64,000 nt of DNA from Chitinibacter bivalviorum (lineage in GTDB: Bacteria > Pseudomonadota > Gammaproteobacteria > Burkholderiales > Chitinibacteraceae). The notes under the pieces were generated by a model, which saw only the letters and a list, made by a program, of their open reading frames with translations, did no database searches and was not told the DNA's origin. A program made the position numbers and the translations under genes. The stretch covers positions 372,001-436,000 of the forward strand of contig NZ_CP058627.1 of NCBI RefSeq assembly GCF_013403565.1. The letters are read 5' to 3'. Positions 34,422-44,202 of the stretch are shown here, piece by piece (within the stretch, counting starts at the first letter, position 1; the number at the start of each line of letters is the position of its first letter).

Positions 34422-34587
34422 AAAGCAATCCTTGTATTCCCTGTGAATCGTCGGAGTTTGCCGCAACTTCGGCGAACTTGTCCAGAAAAAGCACAGAAAA
34501 TATTTTTATTTCTACCGGCTTACAAGCGGAACTTTTCTTGAAATAATTTGTTACATCAGTATTGGCGCGGGTTACATGGGCGTTTGC

Positions 34588-34596
34588 TGATATAAT
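34588..34596 (+). promoter_or_regulatory. Extended -10 promoter of queA
   Basis: TGATATAAT is a full TATAAT preceded by the TGn extension, about 40 bases before the queA start codon. There is no good -35 box at standard distance, as is usual for extended -10 promoters. Confidence 0.6.
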
Positions 34597-34636
34597 TTGC
34601 GAAATTTTATGCTTGCCTTACAAGAGTCGTGTTGCG

Positions 34637-35674
34637 ATGTTGATTTCTGATTTTGACTACCATTTGCCTGAACACCTGATTGCCCAGTTTCCGCCTGCAG
34701 TGCGGGGAACAAGCCGATTATTGCATGTAAATGGCGCGCAACTGGCCGATCATCACTTTACTGAATTACCGCAATTATTACGCGCGGGTGATGTTTTAGT
34801 GTTTAACGACACCAAGGTGATTAAAGCGCGTTTATTCGGTGAAAAGGCCAGTGGCGGCAAAATTGAAGCATTGATTGAACGCGTTCTCGATCAGCATCAA
34901 GCCTTGGCGCATATTAAAGCCTCTAAAGCCCCCAAACCTGGTTCGATCTTGCATTTTCAGGGTGGCTTTTGCGCAGAGATGACTGCACGGCAAGGCGATT
35001 TATTTAAGCTTGATTTTTCTGCTGCTCATCCAGATTTGACCGTGCTCGATATTTTGGAGCAATCTGGCCTCTTACCCCTGCCGCCTTATATTACGCATGT
35101 ACCCGATGATGAAGATGCAAAGCGGTATCAAACGGTGTATGCCCGTGATCCGGGGGCGGTTGCTGCGCCAACAGCAGGGCTGCATTTTACCGACGAGTTA
35201 TTAATACAGTTGCAGCAGATGGGGGTCAAAACTCATTTTCTGACCTTGCATGTGGGAGCGGGCACATTTATGCCCGTGCGCGTCGATGATATTGCCGAGC
35301 ATGTGATGCACCATGAACGTTATCGTATTCCGGTTGAAACGCAGGAAGCCGTGAAAGCGGCTAAAGCGCAGGGGCATCGCGTGATTGCAGTGGGTACGAC
35401 TTCGATGCGAGCGTTGGAAGCCTCTTCGCAAAATGGCTTTTTGGCTGAGCCAGAAGGCGATACCGATATTTTTATTACCCCAGGCTATGAATTTAAGGTT
35501 GTGGATCGGTTAGTGACTAATTTTCACCTCCCTAAATCAACCCTGTTGATGCTGGTCGCCGCCTTTGCTGGGCAGGAAAATATGCGTGCTGCATATGAAT
35601 ATGCAGTTCGTAATGAATATCGCTTTTTTAGCTATGGCGACTCAATGTTGCTTGAGCCGAAAGTGATGCGCTAG
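34637..35674 (+). CDS. queA: tRNA preQ1(34) S-adenosylmethionine ribosyltransferase-isomerase
   Basis: Transfers the ribosyl part of SAM to preQ1 in tRNA and makes epoxyqueuosine. 345 residues. The signatures are [72 protein letters not shown], and [23 protein letters not shown]. The start at 34637 is set by the family N-terminus. tgt, the previous step in queuosine synthesis, is 0.9 kb downstream on the same strand, but a periplasmic protein gene on the opposite strand lies between. Its terminator lies inside the end of that opposite gene. Confidence 0.97.
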   Translation: MLISDFDYHLPEHLIAQFPPAVRGTSRLLHVNGAQLADHHFTELPQLLRAGDVLVFNDTKVIKARLFGEKASGGKIEALIERVLDQHQALAHIKASKAPKPGSILHFQGGFCAEMTARQGDLFKLDFSAAHPDLTVLDILEQSGLLPLPPYITHVPDDEDAKRYQTVYARDPGAVAAPTAGLHFTDELLIQLQQMGVKTHFLTLHVGAGTFMPVRVDDIAEHVMHHERYRIPVETQEAVKAAKAQGHRVIAVGTTSMRALEASSQNGFLAEPEGDTDIFITPGYEFKVVDRLVTNFHLPKSTLLMLVAAFAGQENMRAAYEYAVRNEYRFFSYGDSMLLEPKVMR

Positions 35675-35682
35675 GGGACGCG

Positions 35683-36423
35683 CTAAGGTATTGCACGCCA
35701 GCGGGCGAAGATTTTTTTATCTTCGCCTTTTTTTTGTAGTTCGCTTAAACCTTGATCCAATGATTTGGCCCACTGCTTAGCTTGTGCTGACTTTGGGTTG
35801 AAGGCGACATACAAAGGCAATTGATCCACTTCCCCCCAATCCACAATCTCTGCTCGCTCACTTGGACTGATTTGCCGACTTAAGGTCTCTAATGTCCCCT
35901 CCGACAGTAGCATGAAGTCGATTTTTCCTGCGGCCAATTGCCTGAAGTTGGCCAGCTCGCTATTGGATTCGATTTTAATTAATCCGTGCTGCTTGAGTAA
36001 TTCATCGGGGTACTCATAGCCCGTGGTAATCCCAAACCTTTTCCCCGCTACCGCGCTGTAATCGGCAGGTTCAGGCTCAATGTGTTTATTGGCAATTAAA
36101 TGTAGTTTCATCACCATGAATGGCAGTTGTGGCCAAAGAAACTGAGGTGCGCGTTCAGCATTTTTTGCAATATCCAGTACTGCATCATATTGCCCTGCGA
36201 GGGTCAGTTTCAGGCAGCGGTTGTAGCTACCGCTTTCAAATTGGGTATCAATGTGCTGAGAAGCCAGCGCAGCCTGGATGAGCTCTACCGATGCGCCAGT
36301 GGGTTTGTTTTTATGCGAAAAAGAAAAGGGTTGCCACTCATTTTCTGCGCAAATGCGGATCAGCTCATTGGCATAGCAGCCTAGCGAGCTCGCGGCGAGT
36401 AGTAGGGGTAAGATGATCCGCAT
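35683..36423 (-). CDS. Periplasmic solute-binding protein, family 3
   Basis: A 246-residue exported protein with the signal peptide MRIILPLLLAASSLGCYANE. The mature part begins LIRICAENEWQPFSFSHKNKPTGASVELIQAAL, the usual start of amino-acid-type binding domains (SBP_bac_3), with YDAVLDIAKNAERAPQFLW as the hinge region. No transporter gene is nearby, so it may be a free sensor domain protein. Lone proteins of this type are common in Neisseriales. The ligand is unknown. The 3' end contains the queA terminator on the other strand. It is inserted between queA and tgt. Confidence 0.85.
   Translation of the reverse strand: MRIILPLLLAASSLGCYANELIRICAENEWQPFSFSHKNKPTGASVELIQAALASQHIDTQFESGSYNRCLKLTLAGQYDAVLDIAKNAERAPQFLWPQLPFMVMKLHLIANKHIEPEPADYSAVAGKRFGITTGYEYPDELLKQHGLIKIESNSELANFRQLAAGKIDFMLLSEGTLETLSRQISPSERAEIVDWGEVDQLPLYVAFNPKSAQAKQWAKSLDQGLSELQKKGEDKKIFARWRAIP
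35704..35735 (+). terminator. queA terminator inside the opposite gene
   Basis: GGCGAAGAT and ATCTTCGCC form a perfect 9-bp stem with a T-only loop and a tail of eight T. It lies within the last 55 bases of the solute-binding protein gene on the minus strand, where it encodes GEDKKIFARW. Confidence 0.85.
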
Positions 36424-36502
36424 TCCCTTTATCCTTAAATCCCTGAATATTGCAGGGGTATTTCATTTAGCAGCATAGAATAAGAAAGTTACGGATTCCT
36501 AA

Positions 36503-37723
<1,221 letters not shown>

Positions 37724-37742
37724 TTTGAGCTTTGTTTGAATA

Positions 37743-37773
37743 AAAACAGCGACCAATGGTCGCTGTTTTGTTT
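37743..37773 (+). terminator. tgt terminator
   Basis: AAAACAGCGACC and GGTCGCTGTTTT form a 12-bp perfect stem with a 3-base loop and a T-rich tail. It can serve both strands, with the YciH-like gene ending nearby at 37790. Confidence 0.9.
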
Positions 37774-37789
37774 TGTATTCAACTTTTGA

Positions 37790-38158
37790 TTAGCCACCCG
37801 CTAATTTCACTTTCCAGCGGTCTTGTAGTTTTTTTGCGATTAACTCCCGATGGTCGCCCTGTATTTCGATAGCCCCATCTTTAACAGTTCCCCCTGTACC
37901 ACAGAGCGCCTTTAGCTCTTTAGCCAACTGAGCCAGTTCCATTGCTTCAATCGGTACACCCGCAACTACGGTCACCGCTTTGCCATTGCGGCCTTTGGTT
38001 TCGCGAGTAATTCGCACAATGCCATCGCCACGCGGTAGCGCCGTGGCCATTTTGCATTGGCATTGACTCATCGCTTGCTGGCAAGTGGGGCACATTCGCC
38101 CATGTTCGGTGGAGTAAACCAGCCCACCTTGATTTGATTTTTTCACTGATAAACTCAT
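37790..38158 (-). CDS. yciH: YciH/SUI1-family translation-initiation-factor-like protein
   Basis: A 122-residue homologue of eukaryotic eIF1 (SUI1). The N-terminal part has a Cys cluster (CPTCQQAMSQCQC), possibly zinc binding. The SUI1 core begins VRITRETKGRNGKAVTVVAGVP and continues with LAKELKALCGTGGTVKDGAIEIQGDHRELIAKKL, the typical ending. The bacterial protein affects start-site fidelity weakly and is not essential. It is divergent from the ferredoxin gene, with 44 bases between the starts. Confidence 0.93.
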   Translation of the reverse strand: MSLSVKKSNQGGLVYSTEHGRMCPTCQQAMSQCQCKMATALPRGDGIVRITRETKGRNGKAVTVVAGVPIEAMELAQLAKELKALCGTGGTVKDGAIEIQGDHRELIAKKLQDRWKVKLAGG

Positions 38159-38202
38159 TCAATTACGCTATGTTCAGGCAGTGTAACGAGAAAATATCCA
38201 AA

Positions 38203-38544
38203 ATGCCCATCGTTGAATTTATCCAGCCACACTGTGAGCCGATCTTAGTCGAAGTAGCCGCAGGCACGTTCTTGATCGATGTGGTTCGCCCTTTGGTGCG
38301 TGAAGGGCGTCTGGCGATGGCATGGCGTTGCGGGCAGGGTACGTGCGGGGCGTGTCAGGTGTACTGCGAACACGCACAAAGCGGGCGCTGGATCACCATT
38401 AGCAGCAAGGAGCGCAATGTCTTAATCCGCCATGCCGCCCAGCCGCTCAATATGACCTTAGATCTCTGCGATACGCCCAGACAAGTGCGGTTGGCCTGCC
38501 ATTTGCTGATTGAATACGATTGCCAGATTCGCGTTAAAACCTAA
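38203..38544 (+). CDS. 2Fe-2S plant-type ferredoxin
   Basis: A 113-residue cytoplasmic electron carrier. The cluster ligands are CGQGTCGACQVYC, spaced as C-x4-C-x2-C, with a fourth Cys further on (LACHLLIEY). The start MPIVEFIQPHCE at 38203 is chosen because the ferredoxin fold begins with VEFIQP; a longer frame upstream would overlap the divergent gene. The stop lies 1 base from the stop of the convergent GGDEF gene. The redox partner is unknown. Confidence 0.88.
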   Translation: MPIVEFIQPHCEPILVEVAAGTFLIDVVRPLVREGRLAMAWRCGQGTCGACQVYCEHAQSGRWITISSKERNVLIRHAAQPLNMTLDLCDTPRQVRLACHLLIEYDCQIRVKT

Positions 38545-38545
38545 G

Positions 38546-40066
38546 TCAGATTGAAAATTCCGGGCAGCTGAGATCAGGGGGCTGCTGTACGGTACGACCT
38601 TGTTTCATTTGATACATCCGACCATCTGCAATGCGAACCAGCTCATGGCAATGCGGGCTATCGTGCGGAAAACTGGCGTAACCAATACTGGCCGAGATCG
38701 ATATCTGTTTACCATGCCACACGATAGCTTGCTGCATTTTTGCTTCGATTTGCATGCATAAGCTTTGATAGCGAGTCTCTTCACTCAGCCCAAAAATGAG
38801 CATGGCAAATTCATCACCGCCCCAGCGGGCCACTAAATCTTGACTGCGTACGCACTGTCTTAACCGTGTGCCTATTTCTTTCAAAATAGCATCACCTGCT
38901 AAGTGGCCATATTGATCGTTGATTGGCTTAAAGCCGTTGAGATCAAGATAAATCAGCGTAAAGGGCTCGTTTCTTTGGGCTGCTTGCGCCATGCGGCGGT
39001 CAAAACTTTGCCGATTGGAGCAATGAGTGAGGGCATCACACGTTGCCCAACGCGTGAGCAGTATGCGATGGCGTCGCGCTTCCAGGCTACGTAGCCGTTC
39101 ACTGTGTTGCCAACGAAGCGCGAGCATCATCACGCCGCCCAGTAATATGGCTAGCGCCAACGGAATCGGGCCTTGCCAGCTACTCCAGCCCAATTGCTGT
39201 TCGGTGACTAGCTCAAAAGGTTGTGAGTCCGATGGAATACGCGAGCGTAGAGTGATTTTGGGAAACAGCAGTGTATCAAGCCGGTTCAGTGTCACATTTT
39301 TTACTTCAAATAACGCTTGATGTGGGGCGGAGGCATGCTGCATGCGCACTAGCCAACCCTCAGGCAATTCAGCCAGATTGGGCTGTAGTGAGCTGGCTTT
39401 AATGACGAGCCCGACATAGCTGGGCCAACTATTGTCGCTATGATTGATGTAATACGTTGGTAGCGTCATGCCATAAGCAATATCGCCTTCGATAAGACGA
39501 AATGGAGGCGTGCTGTAGGGGCGAGCATTGCCACCTGATTTTTCGCGGTTGGAGCGTAAAAAGTTGACGGCATCGATATCCAATCCCAATACATTGAGTG
39601 CGCTGGGAGGAAGCGGCTCCATAAAGGTGATCGGATAGTGAAAATCACGATATTTCAAGGGCAGATTACTGCGTTTACCATCGTAATCAAAGTCGTGAAC
39701 CTGAAAATTGGGGTTGATACTACTGCGTATTTTTACTTCAAGATCATTGATTTGATCGTGCGGCACCCGCTGCATGATTTGCAGGCAATAGACATGTGGA
39801 TTGCGTTTGATCAGCAGACGAGCGAAATCGCGCGTAGCCTCTTCGCTGGTATCGACCACTTGCGATTGAAATGCGGCAAAACTTTCGAGTGTGGTATCTG
39901 CTTCGGCTTGCAGGCGCGCTATTTTTTCACTGATTTCGTGATGTTCTTGCGCATGGGTAATGCGCTGGTCTTGCCACCAATACAAGGTGTAGAGGCTATA
40001 CACACCAAGCGCTAAAGTGAGGCAGTAGCCGATGATTTTCAGGCGCTTTATTCGGTGCGGGGACAT
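38546..40066 (-). CDS. Membrane diguanylate cyclase with CHASE sensor domain
   Basis: A 506-residue inner-membrane protein. One helix at residues 10-32 and another at about 299-318 (PLALAILLGGVMMLAL) enclose a periplasmic CHASE-type domain (NPHVYCLQIMQRVPHDQINDLE and the ending around YGMTLPTYY). The GGDEF domain starts DALTHCSNRQSFDRR, with DLNGFKPINDQYGH and the intact active site WGGDEFAML. The I-site RxxD is present as RSQD five residues upstream. It should synthesise c-di-GMP in response to an extracellular signal. With the HD-GYP and TPR-GGDEF proteins it makes three c-di-GMP enzymes in the window. Confidence 0.93.
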   Translation of the reverse strand: MSPHRIKRLKIIGYCLTLALGVYSLYTLYWWQDQRITHAQEHHEISEKIARLQAEADTTLESFAAFQSQVVDTSEEATRDFARLLIKRNPHVYCLQIMQRVPHDQINDLEVKIRSSINPNFQVHDFDYDGKRSNLPLKYRDFHYPITFMEPLPPSALNVLGLDIDAVNFLRSNREKSGGNARPYSTPPFRLIEGDIAYGMTLPTYYINHSDNSWPSYVGLVIKASSLQPNLAELPEGWLVRMQHASAPHQALFEVKNVTLNRLDTLLFPKITLRSRIPSDSQPFELVTEQQLGWSSWQGPIPLALAILLGGVMMLALRWQHSERLRSLEARRHRILLTRWATCDALTHCSNRQSFDRRMAQAAQRNEPFTLIYLDLNGFKPINDQYGHLAGDAILKEIGTRLRQCVRSQDLVARWGGDEFAMLIFGLSEETRYQSLCMQIEAKMQQAIVWHGKQISISASIGYASFPHDSPHCHELVRIADGRMYQMKQGRTVQQPPDLSCPEFSI

Positions 40067-40147
40067 GGTGATGCGCGTTCCAAGGTTATCTTTCTTTCAA
40101 TGTAACCTAACAAATGTTTATTTAGAAGTATTTGCTAATTTCATCGC

Positions 40148-40180
40148 CGCTCTAATGGTGGACAAGTGTCAGTTAGAGCG
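40148..40180. other. Inverted repeat (8-bp arms) upstream of membrane-protein gene
   Basis: CGCTCTAA and TTAGAGCG, 17 bases apart, in the 190-base divergent gap between the CHASE-GGDEF gene and the next. A candidate regulator site; no T-run. Confidence 0.35.
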
Positions 40181-40257
40181 CCGTGAAATCGTGCATAGGC
40201 AAAGCCGTTGAGCCGCTTTAAGATGTGGAATCGTGAGCCCAGGTGGCGAGATTGAAG

Positions 40258-40611
40258 ATGAATATTGAACGTGCACAACAAATCTACCGCGACTGGAATA
40301 GCCCGCTGCTGAGGCAGTTTTTCTGGTACTTGATTATTCCGGCCACCGTAGAAGTGCAGCGACACGATCCGGTGCATTTTAATTACGGCCCGCCCAATCG
40401 CCTGCCTTTTCGTTATCGCTATTTGTTTCAACTGCTCGCGACGATGGCCATGTTAGTGGGCTTGGCCTCGTTGAACCCCATGCTGGCTTGGCAAGGGATG
40501 TGGGCGTTAAAGCTGTATCTGATTTACGCAAGTGTGGTGAACGGCGTGTGGGTCCTGGCGTATTGGTCGATGAAAATGCCACGCTCTGTTGCGCCAAAAG
40601 AACGTGGCTAA
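40258..40611 (+). CDS. Small inner-membrane protein (117 aa)
   Basis: Starts MNIERAQQIYRDWNSPLLRQFFWYLI. Two strong membrane helices (about residues 60-80, LATMAMLVGLASLNPMLA, and 83-104, LKLYLIYASVVNGVWVLAYW) are clear, with a short soluble N-terminus. No family is recognised. The ATG at 40258 is used; a GTG five codons upstream is an alternative start. The gene is alone between the divergent GGDEF gene and the convergent hydrolase gene. Confidence 0.65.
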   Translation: MNIERAQQIYRDWNSPLLRQFFWYLIIPATVEVQRHDPVHFNYGPPNRLPFRYRYLFQLLATMAMLVGLASLNPMLAWQGMWALKLYLIYASVVNGVWVLAYWSMKMPRSVAPKERG

Positions 40612-40625
40612 TTTGAGAGTCAAAT

Positions 40626-40674
40626 GGGTATAGCGCTGCAAATATTATTGGCCAATGATTTTAGCTGTATACCC
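40626..40674. repeat. 49-bp intergenic repeat, copy 5
   Basis: Perfect GGGTAT/ATACCC ends in the gap between two convergent genes. The inner block is ATGATTTTA. The stop codon of the hydrolase gene is 12 bases away. Confidence 0.85.
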
Positions 40675-40685
40675 ATGCATAATGA

Positions 40686-41504
40686 TTAAACCCCGTACTG
40701 TTTAAACCAAGCCAGCATGGTTTTCCAGCCGTCCTGCGCCGCAGCGGCGTGATAACTTGGGCGGTAGTCGGCATTAAAACCATGCGCGGCGTCTTCATAC
40801 ACCATTAAATTAAACGGCTGGCGCTGGCGTTTTAAGGCCGCGAGCATTTGTGCTACGGATTCTTGGCTAATGCCTTGGTCTTTCCCGCCGTATAAACCCA
40901 AGACTGGTGATTTGAGTTGCGATGCAATATCAATTGGGTTGCGTGGGAAATTGGCGTTGGTGTCGCCGGTGAGGCGGCCATACCAAGCTGCGCTGGCTTT
41001 GACATTGGGGTTGTGCGCGGCGTACAGCCACGTAATTCGGCCGCCCCAGCAAAAGCCCGTTACCGCCAAACGTTGTTGGTCGCCGCCATGTGCAGCAGCC
41101 CATTGGGCGGTCGCGTCCAGATCGCTCATCACTTGCGCATCGGGTACTTTCATGACCAATTCTTTGATCAGCGTGTTGATGTCACTTATTTGGCGTGGAT
41201 CGCCTTGGCGGTAGTACAGCTCAGGCGCAATCGCCAAATAGCCCTGTTTGGCTAAGCGACGGCAGATATCCTGAATATGTTCATGTACGCCAAAGATTTC
41301 CTGGATCACGATGACCGTCGGCAATGCCCCACTGGCATTCGCGGGCTTGGCGAGATACGCGGGCATCTCGCCAATGCGGATCGATTCGGTCGTTAGCCCT
41401 GTGCTATCGGTTTGAATGGTTGAGGCGGCAACAGGCTGGACGGCCAGCGCAAAGCCGGTGAGCAGGGTGGTTTTAAGAAAATCGCGACGGCTGGGCTGAT
41501 TCAT
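40686..41504 (-). CDS. Dienelactone-hydrolase-family protein exported by Tat
   Basis: A 272-residue alpha/beta hydrolase. The Tat signal is [23 protein letters not shown], so the folded enzyme goes to the periplasm. The Cys nucleophile lies in GFCWGGR, followed by Asp (KDQGIS region) and His in [15 protein letters not shown], as in dienelactone hydrolase. [22 protein letters not shown] is the typical start of the fold. The natural substrate is unknown; carboxymethylenebutenolidase activity is the family name only. RBS and Met agree. It is transcribed alone. Confidence 0.93.
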   Translation of the reverse strand: MNQPSRRDFLKTTLLTGFALAVQPVAASTIQTDSTGLTTESIRIGEMPAYLAKPANASGALPTVIVIQEIFGVHEHIQDICRRLAKQGYLAIAPELYYRQGDPRQISDINTLIKELVMKVPDAQVMSDLDATAQWAAAHGGDQQRLAVTGFCWGGRITWLYAAHNPNVKASAAWYGRLTGDTNANFPRNPIDIASQLKSPVLGLYGGKDQGISQESVAQMLAALKRQRQPFNLMVYEDAAHGFNADYRPSYHAAAAQDGWKTMLAWFKQYGV

Positions 41505-41683
41505 GCTGGCTTCCTTGATGATTAGGCGGGGCGCTTCAATACGATAGCAAATGGTGCGCGACTTGCGGATGAAATATGCGCTTAGCCCTTATTTTATTCA
41601 CCTGCATGCGCAGTATTGCGATTTGGTAAGCAGAAACAATGTGTTAAGGTGCATTCCTTCACGCACAATCAATCCCATTTGGT

Positions 41684-42487
41684 ATGTCACGTTTCCACCG
41701 CTCGACCCTAAACCGCGCCCAATGCATCGGCGCTCTGCTGTTTTGTGTGCTGTTGCCCAGCAGTTGGGGCGCAAAAATCGCGCTCGATGTCGGTCACAAC
41801 CTGACCGCGACGGGCACAACCAGCGCTTTTGGCGAAACCGAGTTTAGCTACAATTTGGCCATTGTTGAGGTGGTCGCCAAGCGGCTGCGCGAAGCGGGGC
41901 ATCAAGTCACGGTGATCGGCGCGGATGGGCAAATGCTGGATCTGAAGCCGCGCGCGAATGCGGCGATTGGGCATGATTTATTTATTTCATTTCATCATGA
42001 TTCAGCGCGGGAAGAATACCTCGACGAATGGATTTGGAAAGATCAGCCGTATAAAATCACCCGCCAATTCCAAGGCTATTCGCTATTTGTATTTAGCGCT
42101 GATCCGCAATATGCCAATACCACCACGGCCATGTCGCCCAGCAACCCGCTGGCTGGCGTGGGGGCGCAATGGAAAACCAGCCTGGCCTGTGCCAGCCGAT
42201 TAGGCAATGAATTACTCAAAGCGGGGCTGAAGCCCACGCTACATCATGCCCACGGTGTGGCGGGAGAAAATCGCGTCGTATTGGATGAATCGCGCGGGAT
42301 TTACGAAGCCAATTTTGCGGTGCTGCGCCACAACAGTGTGCCCGCTATTTTGTTTGAGGGTGGGGTGCTGCCCAATCCGGAAGAAGCATTGCGGCTGAAA
42401 GAGCCTGCTCATCGCGCTAAAGTCGCTAACGCGGTACTCAAAAGTCTGGATTGTTTGCCACCTGTGGCAGTGTTATCCAAAAAATAA
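41684..42487 (+). CDS. N-acetylmuramoyl-L-alanine amidase (Amidase_3)
   Basis: A 267-residue secreted cell-wall hydrolase. A cleavable signal (CIGALLFCVLLPSSWGA) leads straight into the catalytic domain: ALDVGHNLTATG (first zinc His), GETEFSYNLA (zinc Glu), LFISFHHDS (second His), and FEGGVLPNPEEALRL with the catalytic Glu at the end. No AMIN domain or LysM repeats are present, so septal targeting as in AmiC is lacking. It probably removes peptides from glycan strands during division or recycling. The start ATG is at 41684; its ribosome-binding site is weak. The exonuclease gene follows after a 49-bp repeat. Confidence 0.9.
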   Translation: MSRFHRSTLNRAQCIGALLFCVLLPSSWGAKIALDVGHNLTATGTTSAFGETEFSYNLAIVEVVAKRLREAGHQVTVIGADGQMLDLKPRANAAIGHDLFISFHHDSAREEYLDEWIWKDQPYKITRQFQGYSLFVFSADPQYANTTTAMSPSNPLAGVGAQWKTSLACASRLGNELLKAGLKPTLHHAHGVAGENRVVLDESRGIYEANFAVLRHNSVPAILFEGGVLPNPEEALRLKEPAHRAKVANAVLKSLDCLPPVAVLSKK

Positions 42488-42497
42488 TCCTATCTAT

Positions 42498-42546
42498 GGG
42501 TATCTGTTTCTAGGTCAATTATGTATTGGTCTTGATTAAGATACCC
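42498..42546. repeat. 49-bp intergenic repeat, copy 6
   Basis: Perfect GGGTAT/ATACCC ends, extended inward to GGGTATCT and AGATACCC, between two plus-strand genes. The inner block is TTGGTCTTG. Confidence 0.85.
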
Positions 42547-42579
42547 TATTGATTTACGTTCATCTTAATTTGAGAATTC

Positions 42580-43221
42580 ATGTCAGAACGTCGTTATCCG
42601 CCCAAAAAAGAAGACATCGCCTTATTTCCGCCCTTTGCCGGATTGGGGCTGTCGGCCATAACCGTGCCGATGAATGAAAGCGATTGCGCAGCTGCGCTCG
42701 CCGATTTATCGCGCCAGCCCTATCTGGGATTTGATTCCGAATCGCGCCCGATCTTTCGCGTGGGTGAAATCTCGCGCGGGCCGCATGTGGTGCAACTCAC
42801 GACGCTTAGTCGCGCGTATATTTTTCAGCTTCATCGCCCGGCTTGCCGTGAGGTGTTGCTCAATATTTTAGCGAACCCAAAGCTGGTCAAAGTGGGTTTT
42901 GGTCTGTCATCCGATCGCGCTGATTTAAAGCGCAATCTGGGCGTGACGCTCGATGGGGTGTTAGATCTGAATGTGATTTTTGCGCGCGAAGGCTATACCA
43001 GCACCCTGGGCGTCAAAGGCGCGGTAGCGGTAGTCTTGCAACAAAAATTTAGCAAATCCAAGCGCGTTACCACCTCAAACTGGGCCTGCGATCGATTGCA
43101 GGATAATCAGTTGCTGTACGCCGCGAACGACGCGTATGCGGCCTTGAAAGTCTTCGCCGCGCTTGATTTACCTGCCGAGCAATTGCCCATACATTACCTG
43201 CCAGTGCGGGCTGTGGTTTAA
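42580..43221 (+). CDS. 3'-5' exonuclease domain protein (DEDDy type)
   Basis: A 213-residue protein. YLGFDSESRP supplies the first Asp-x-Glu pair, KVGFGLSSDRADLKR the second motif, and YAANDAYAALKVF the third motif with Tyr, as in RNase D/WRN-like 3'-5' exonucleases. An HRDC domain is absent, so it is not RNase D itself. It may trim RNA or DNA ends. The start MSERRYPPKKEDI is reasonable, although the ribosome-binding site is weak. It meets the GNAT gene head on with a 4-base overlap. Confidence 0.88.
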   Translation: MSERRYPPKKEDIALFPPFAGLGLSAITVPMNESDCAAALADLSRQPYLGFDSESRPIFRVGEISRGPHVVQLTTLSRAYIFQLHRPACREVLLNILANPKLVKVGFGLSSDRADLKRNLGVTLDGVLDLNVIFAREGYTSTLGVKGAVAVVLQQKFSKSKRVTTSNWACDRLQDNQLLYAANDAYAALKVFAALDLPAEQLPIHYLPVRAVV

Positions 43222-43706
43222 GCGCTGGCTGGGTTTTGCGGCAAGGTTTTGATCATTGGATTGTAGGGAATCCCATGCCAGCTTTGCGGCTCGTCGCTAC
43301 GTACAAAACCTAGTGTTTCATAAAAGCGCACCGCATTATTCGACGCCGAGACGCTGAGCGTATCGATCTGCGTCTCGCCCGATATTGCAGCGATGCCCGC
43401 GGCCAAAAGGGCGCGCCCCAAGCCTTGTTTCTGCCTATCGGGCTCGACAAAAAGTTGGTGAATATAGCCTTCGGGCGAGATTGAGATAAAGCCTAGCAAT
43501 TGCGCATCCTGCTTGGCCGCCAGATACACAAAGCCCTTGGCTTGCAAGGTTTGCGCGGCAGCTACGGTGTTTTCGCGCAGGAAAACAATTTGCGCTTCTT
43601 CGCCCATCTCTGGAAAGAAAAATTCACGGGCACAGCGGCTGAGTAATTCAATGGCCGCCAGCAAGTCGAGCTCAGTACACGGCGAAATAGCGTAAGGTAC
43701 AGTCAT
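43218..43706 (-). CDS. GNAT-family N-acetyltransferase
   Basis: A 162-residue acetyltransferase. The acetyl-CoA motif A is LFVEPDRQKQGLGRALLAAG, and the C-terminal part NAVRFYETLGFVRSDE is typical of GNAT. The start ATG at 43706 is used; a TTG eight codons upstream is possible. The acceptor is unknown. Its 3' end overlaps the exonuclease gene by 4 bases in convergent orientation. Confidence 0.88.
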   Translation of the reverse strand: MTVPYAISPCTELDLLAAIELLSRCAREFFFPEMGEEAQIVFLRENTVAAAQTLQAKGFVYLAAKQDAQLLGFISISPEGYIHQLFVEPDRQKQGLGRALLAAGIAAISGETQIDTLSVSASNNAVRFYETLGFVRSDEPQSWHGIPYNPMIKTLPQNPASA

Positions 43707-43784
43707 AGCGGGTAGATCCGTCGCGGGCAAAACGAAAGTCTAACCCTGTGAGGTGCAAACCCAGAAGTACACAAGGGGAGGGGA

Positions 43785-44063
43785 TTAAAAGCGAACTGAA
43801 AAACTCCAGCTTTTCAGTACTTTGCGCGCCAGTTCGTCGTCTTGTAATTGATTGAGCCAAGTCGCCGATTCATCGGGCATAAAGCGCAAGATTTCTTCGG
43901 TACACCAATTTCTTTGCGCGTCATCCATATAGCCCAAGCTGTGTTTGGGGCTGGCAAAATGGCGAACGGCGATCTCCGCGTCAGAGCAATCGCACGGTGC
44001 GCAGCTTTTCTTGGCGTGGCAAGTGAGGTTGAGGTGAGAGAAAGGCGTCGTCATGAACGCCAT
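43785..44063 (-). CDS. Small Cys-rich hypothetical protein (92 aa)
   Basis: Starts MAFMTTPFSHLNLTCHAKKSCAPCDCSDAEIA. Three Cys within 8 residues after the first (C-x5-C-x2-C-x1-C) could bind a metal, followed by the helical part NWCTEEILRFMPDESATWLNQLQDDELARKVLKSW. No family is recognised. The gene lies between the GNAT gene and alaC on the same strand. An ATG three codons further in is an alternative start. The coding potential is plausible from codon use, but support is limited. Confidence 0.5.
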   Translation of the reverse strand: MAFMTTPFSHLNLTCHAKKSCAPCDCSDAEIAVRHFASPKHSLGYMDDAQRNWCTEEILRFMPDESATWLNQLQDDELARKVLKSWSFSVRF

Positions 44064-44141
44064 TTTGCAAGAGAGTGCGCTACGCTGAGTCGATCTTTGT
44101 CAATTTTTCACGTTTTTTCAGCACAGATATCAGCCAAAAAA

Positions 44142-44171
44142 AGAGCCGTGATCCAGATGGATCGCGGCTCT
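44142..44171 (-). terminator. alaC terminator
   Basis: AGAGCCGTGATCC and GGATCGCGGCTCT form a 13-bp stem with one mismatch and a 4-base loop. On the minus strand it is followed by seven T (44136-44142). It lies about 30 bases after the alaC stop. Confidence 0.85.
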
Positions 44172-44202
44172 GTGCTCGTGCGTGGGTAGCGCGGGCGGCT
44201 AA

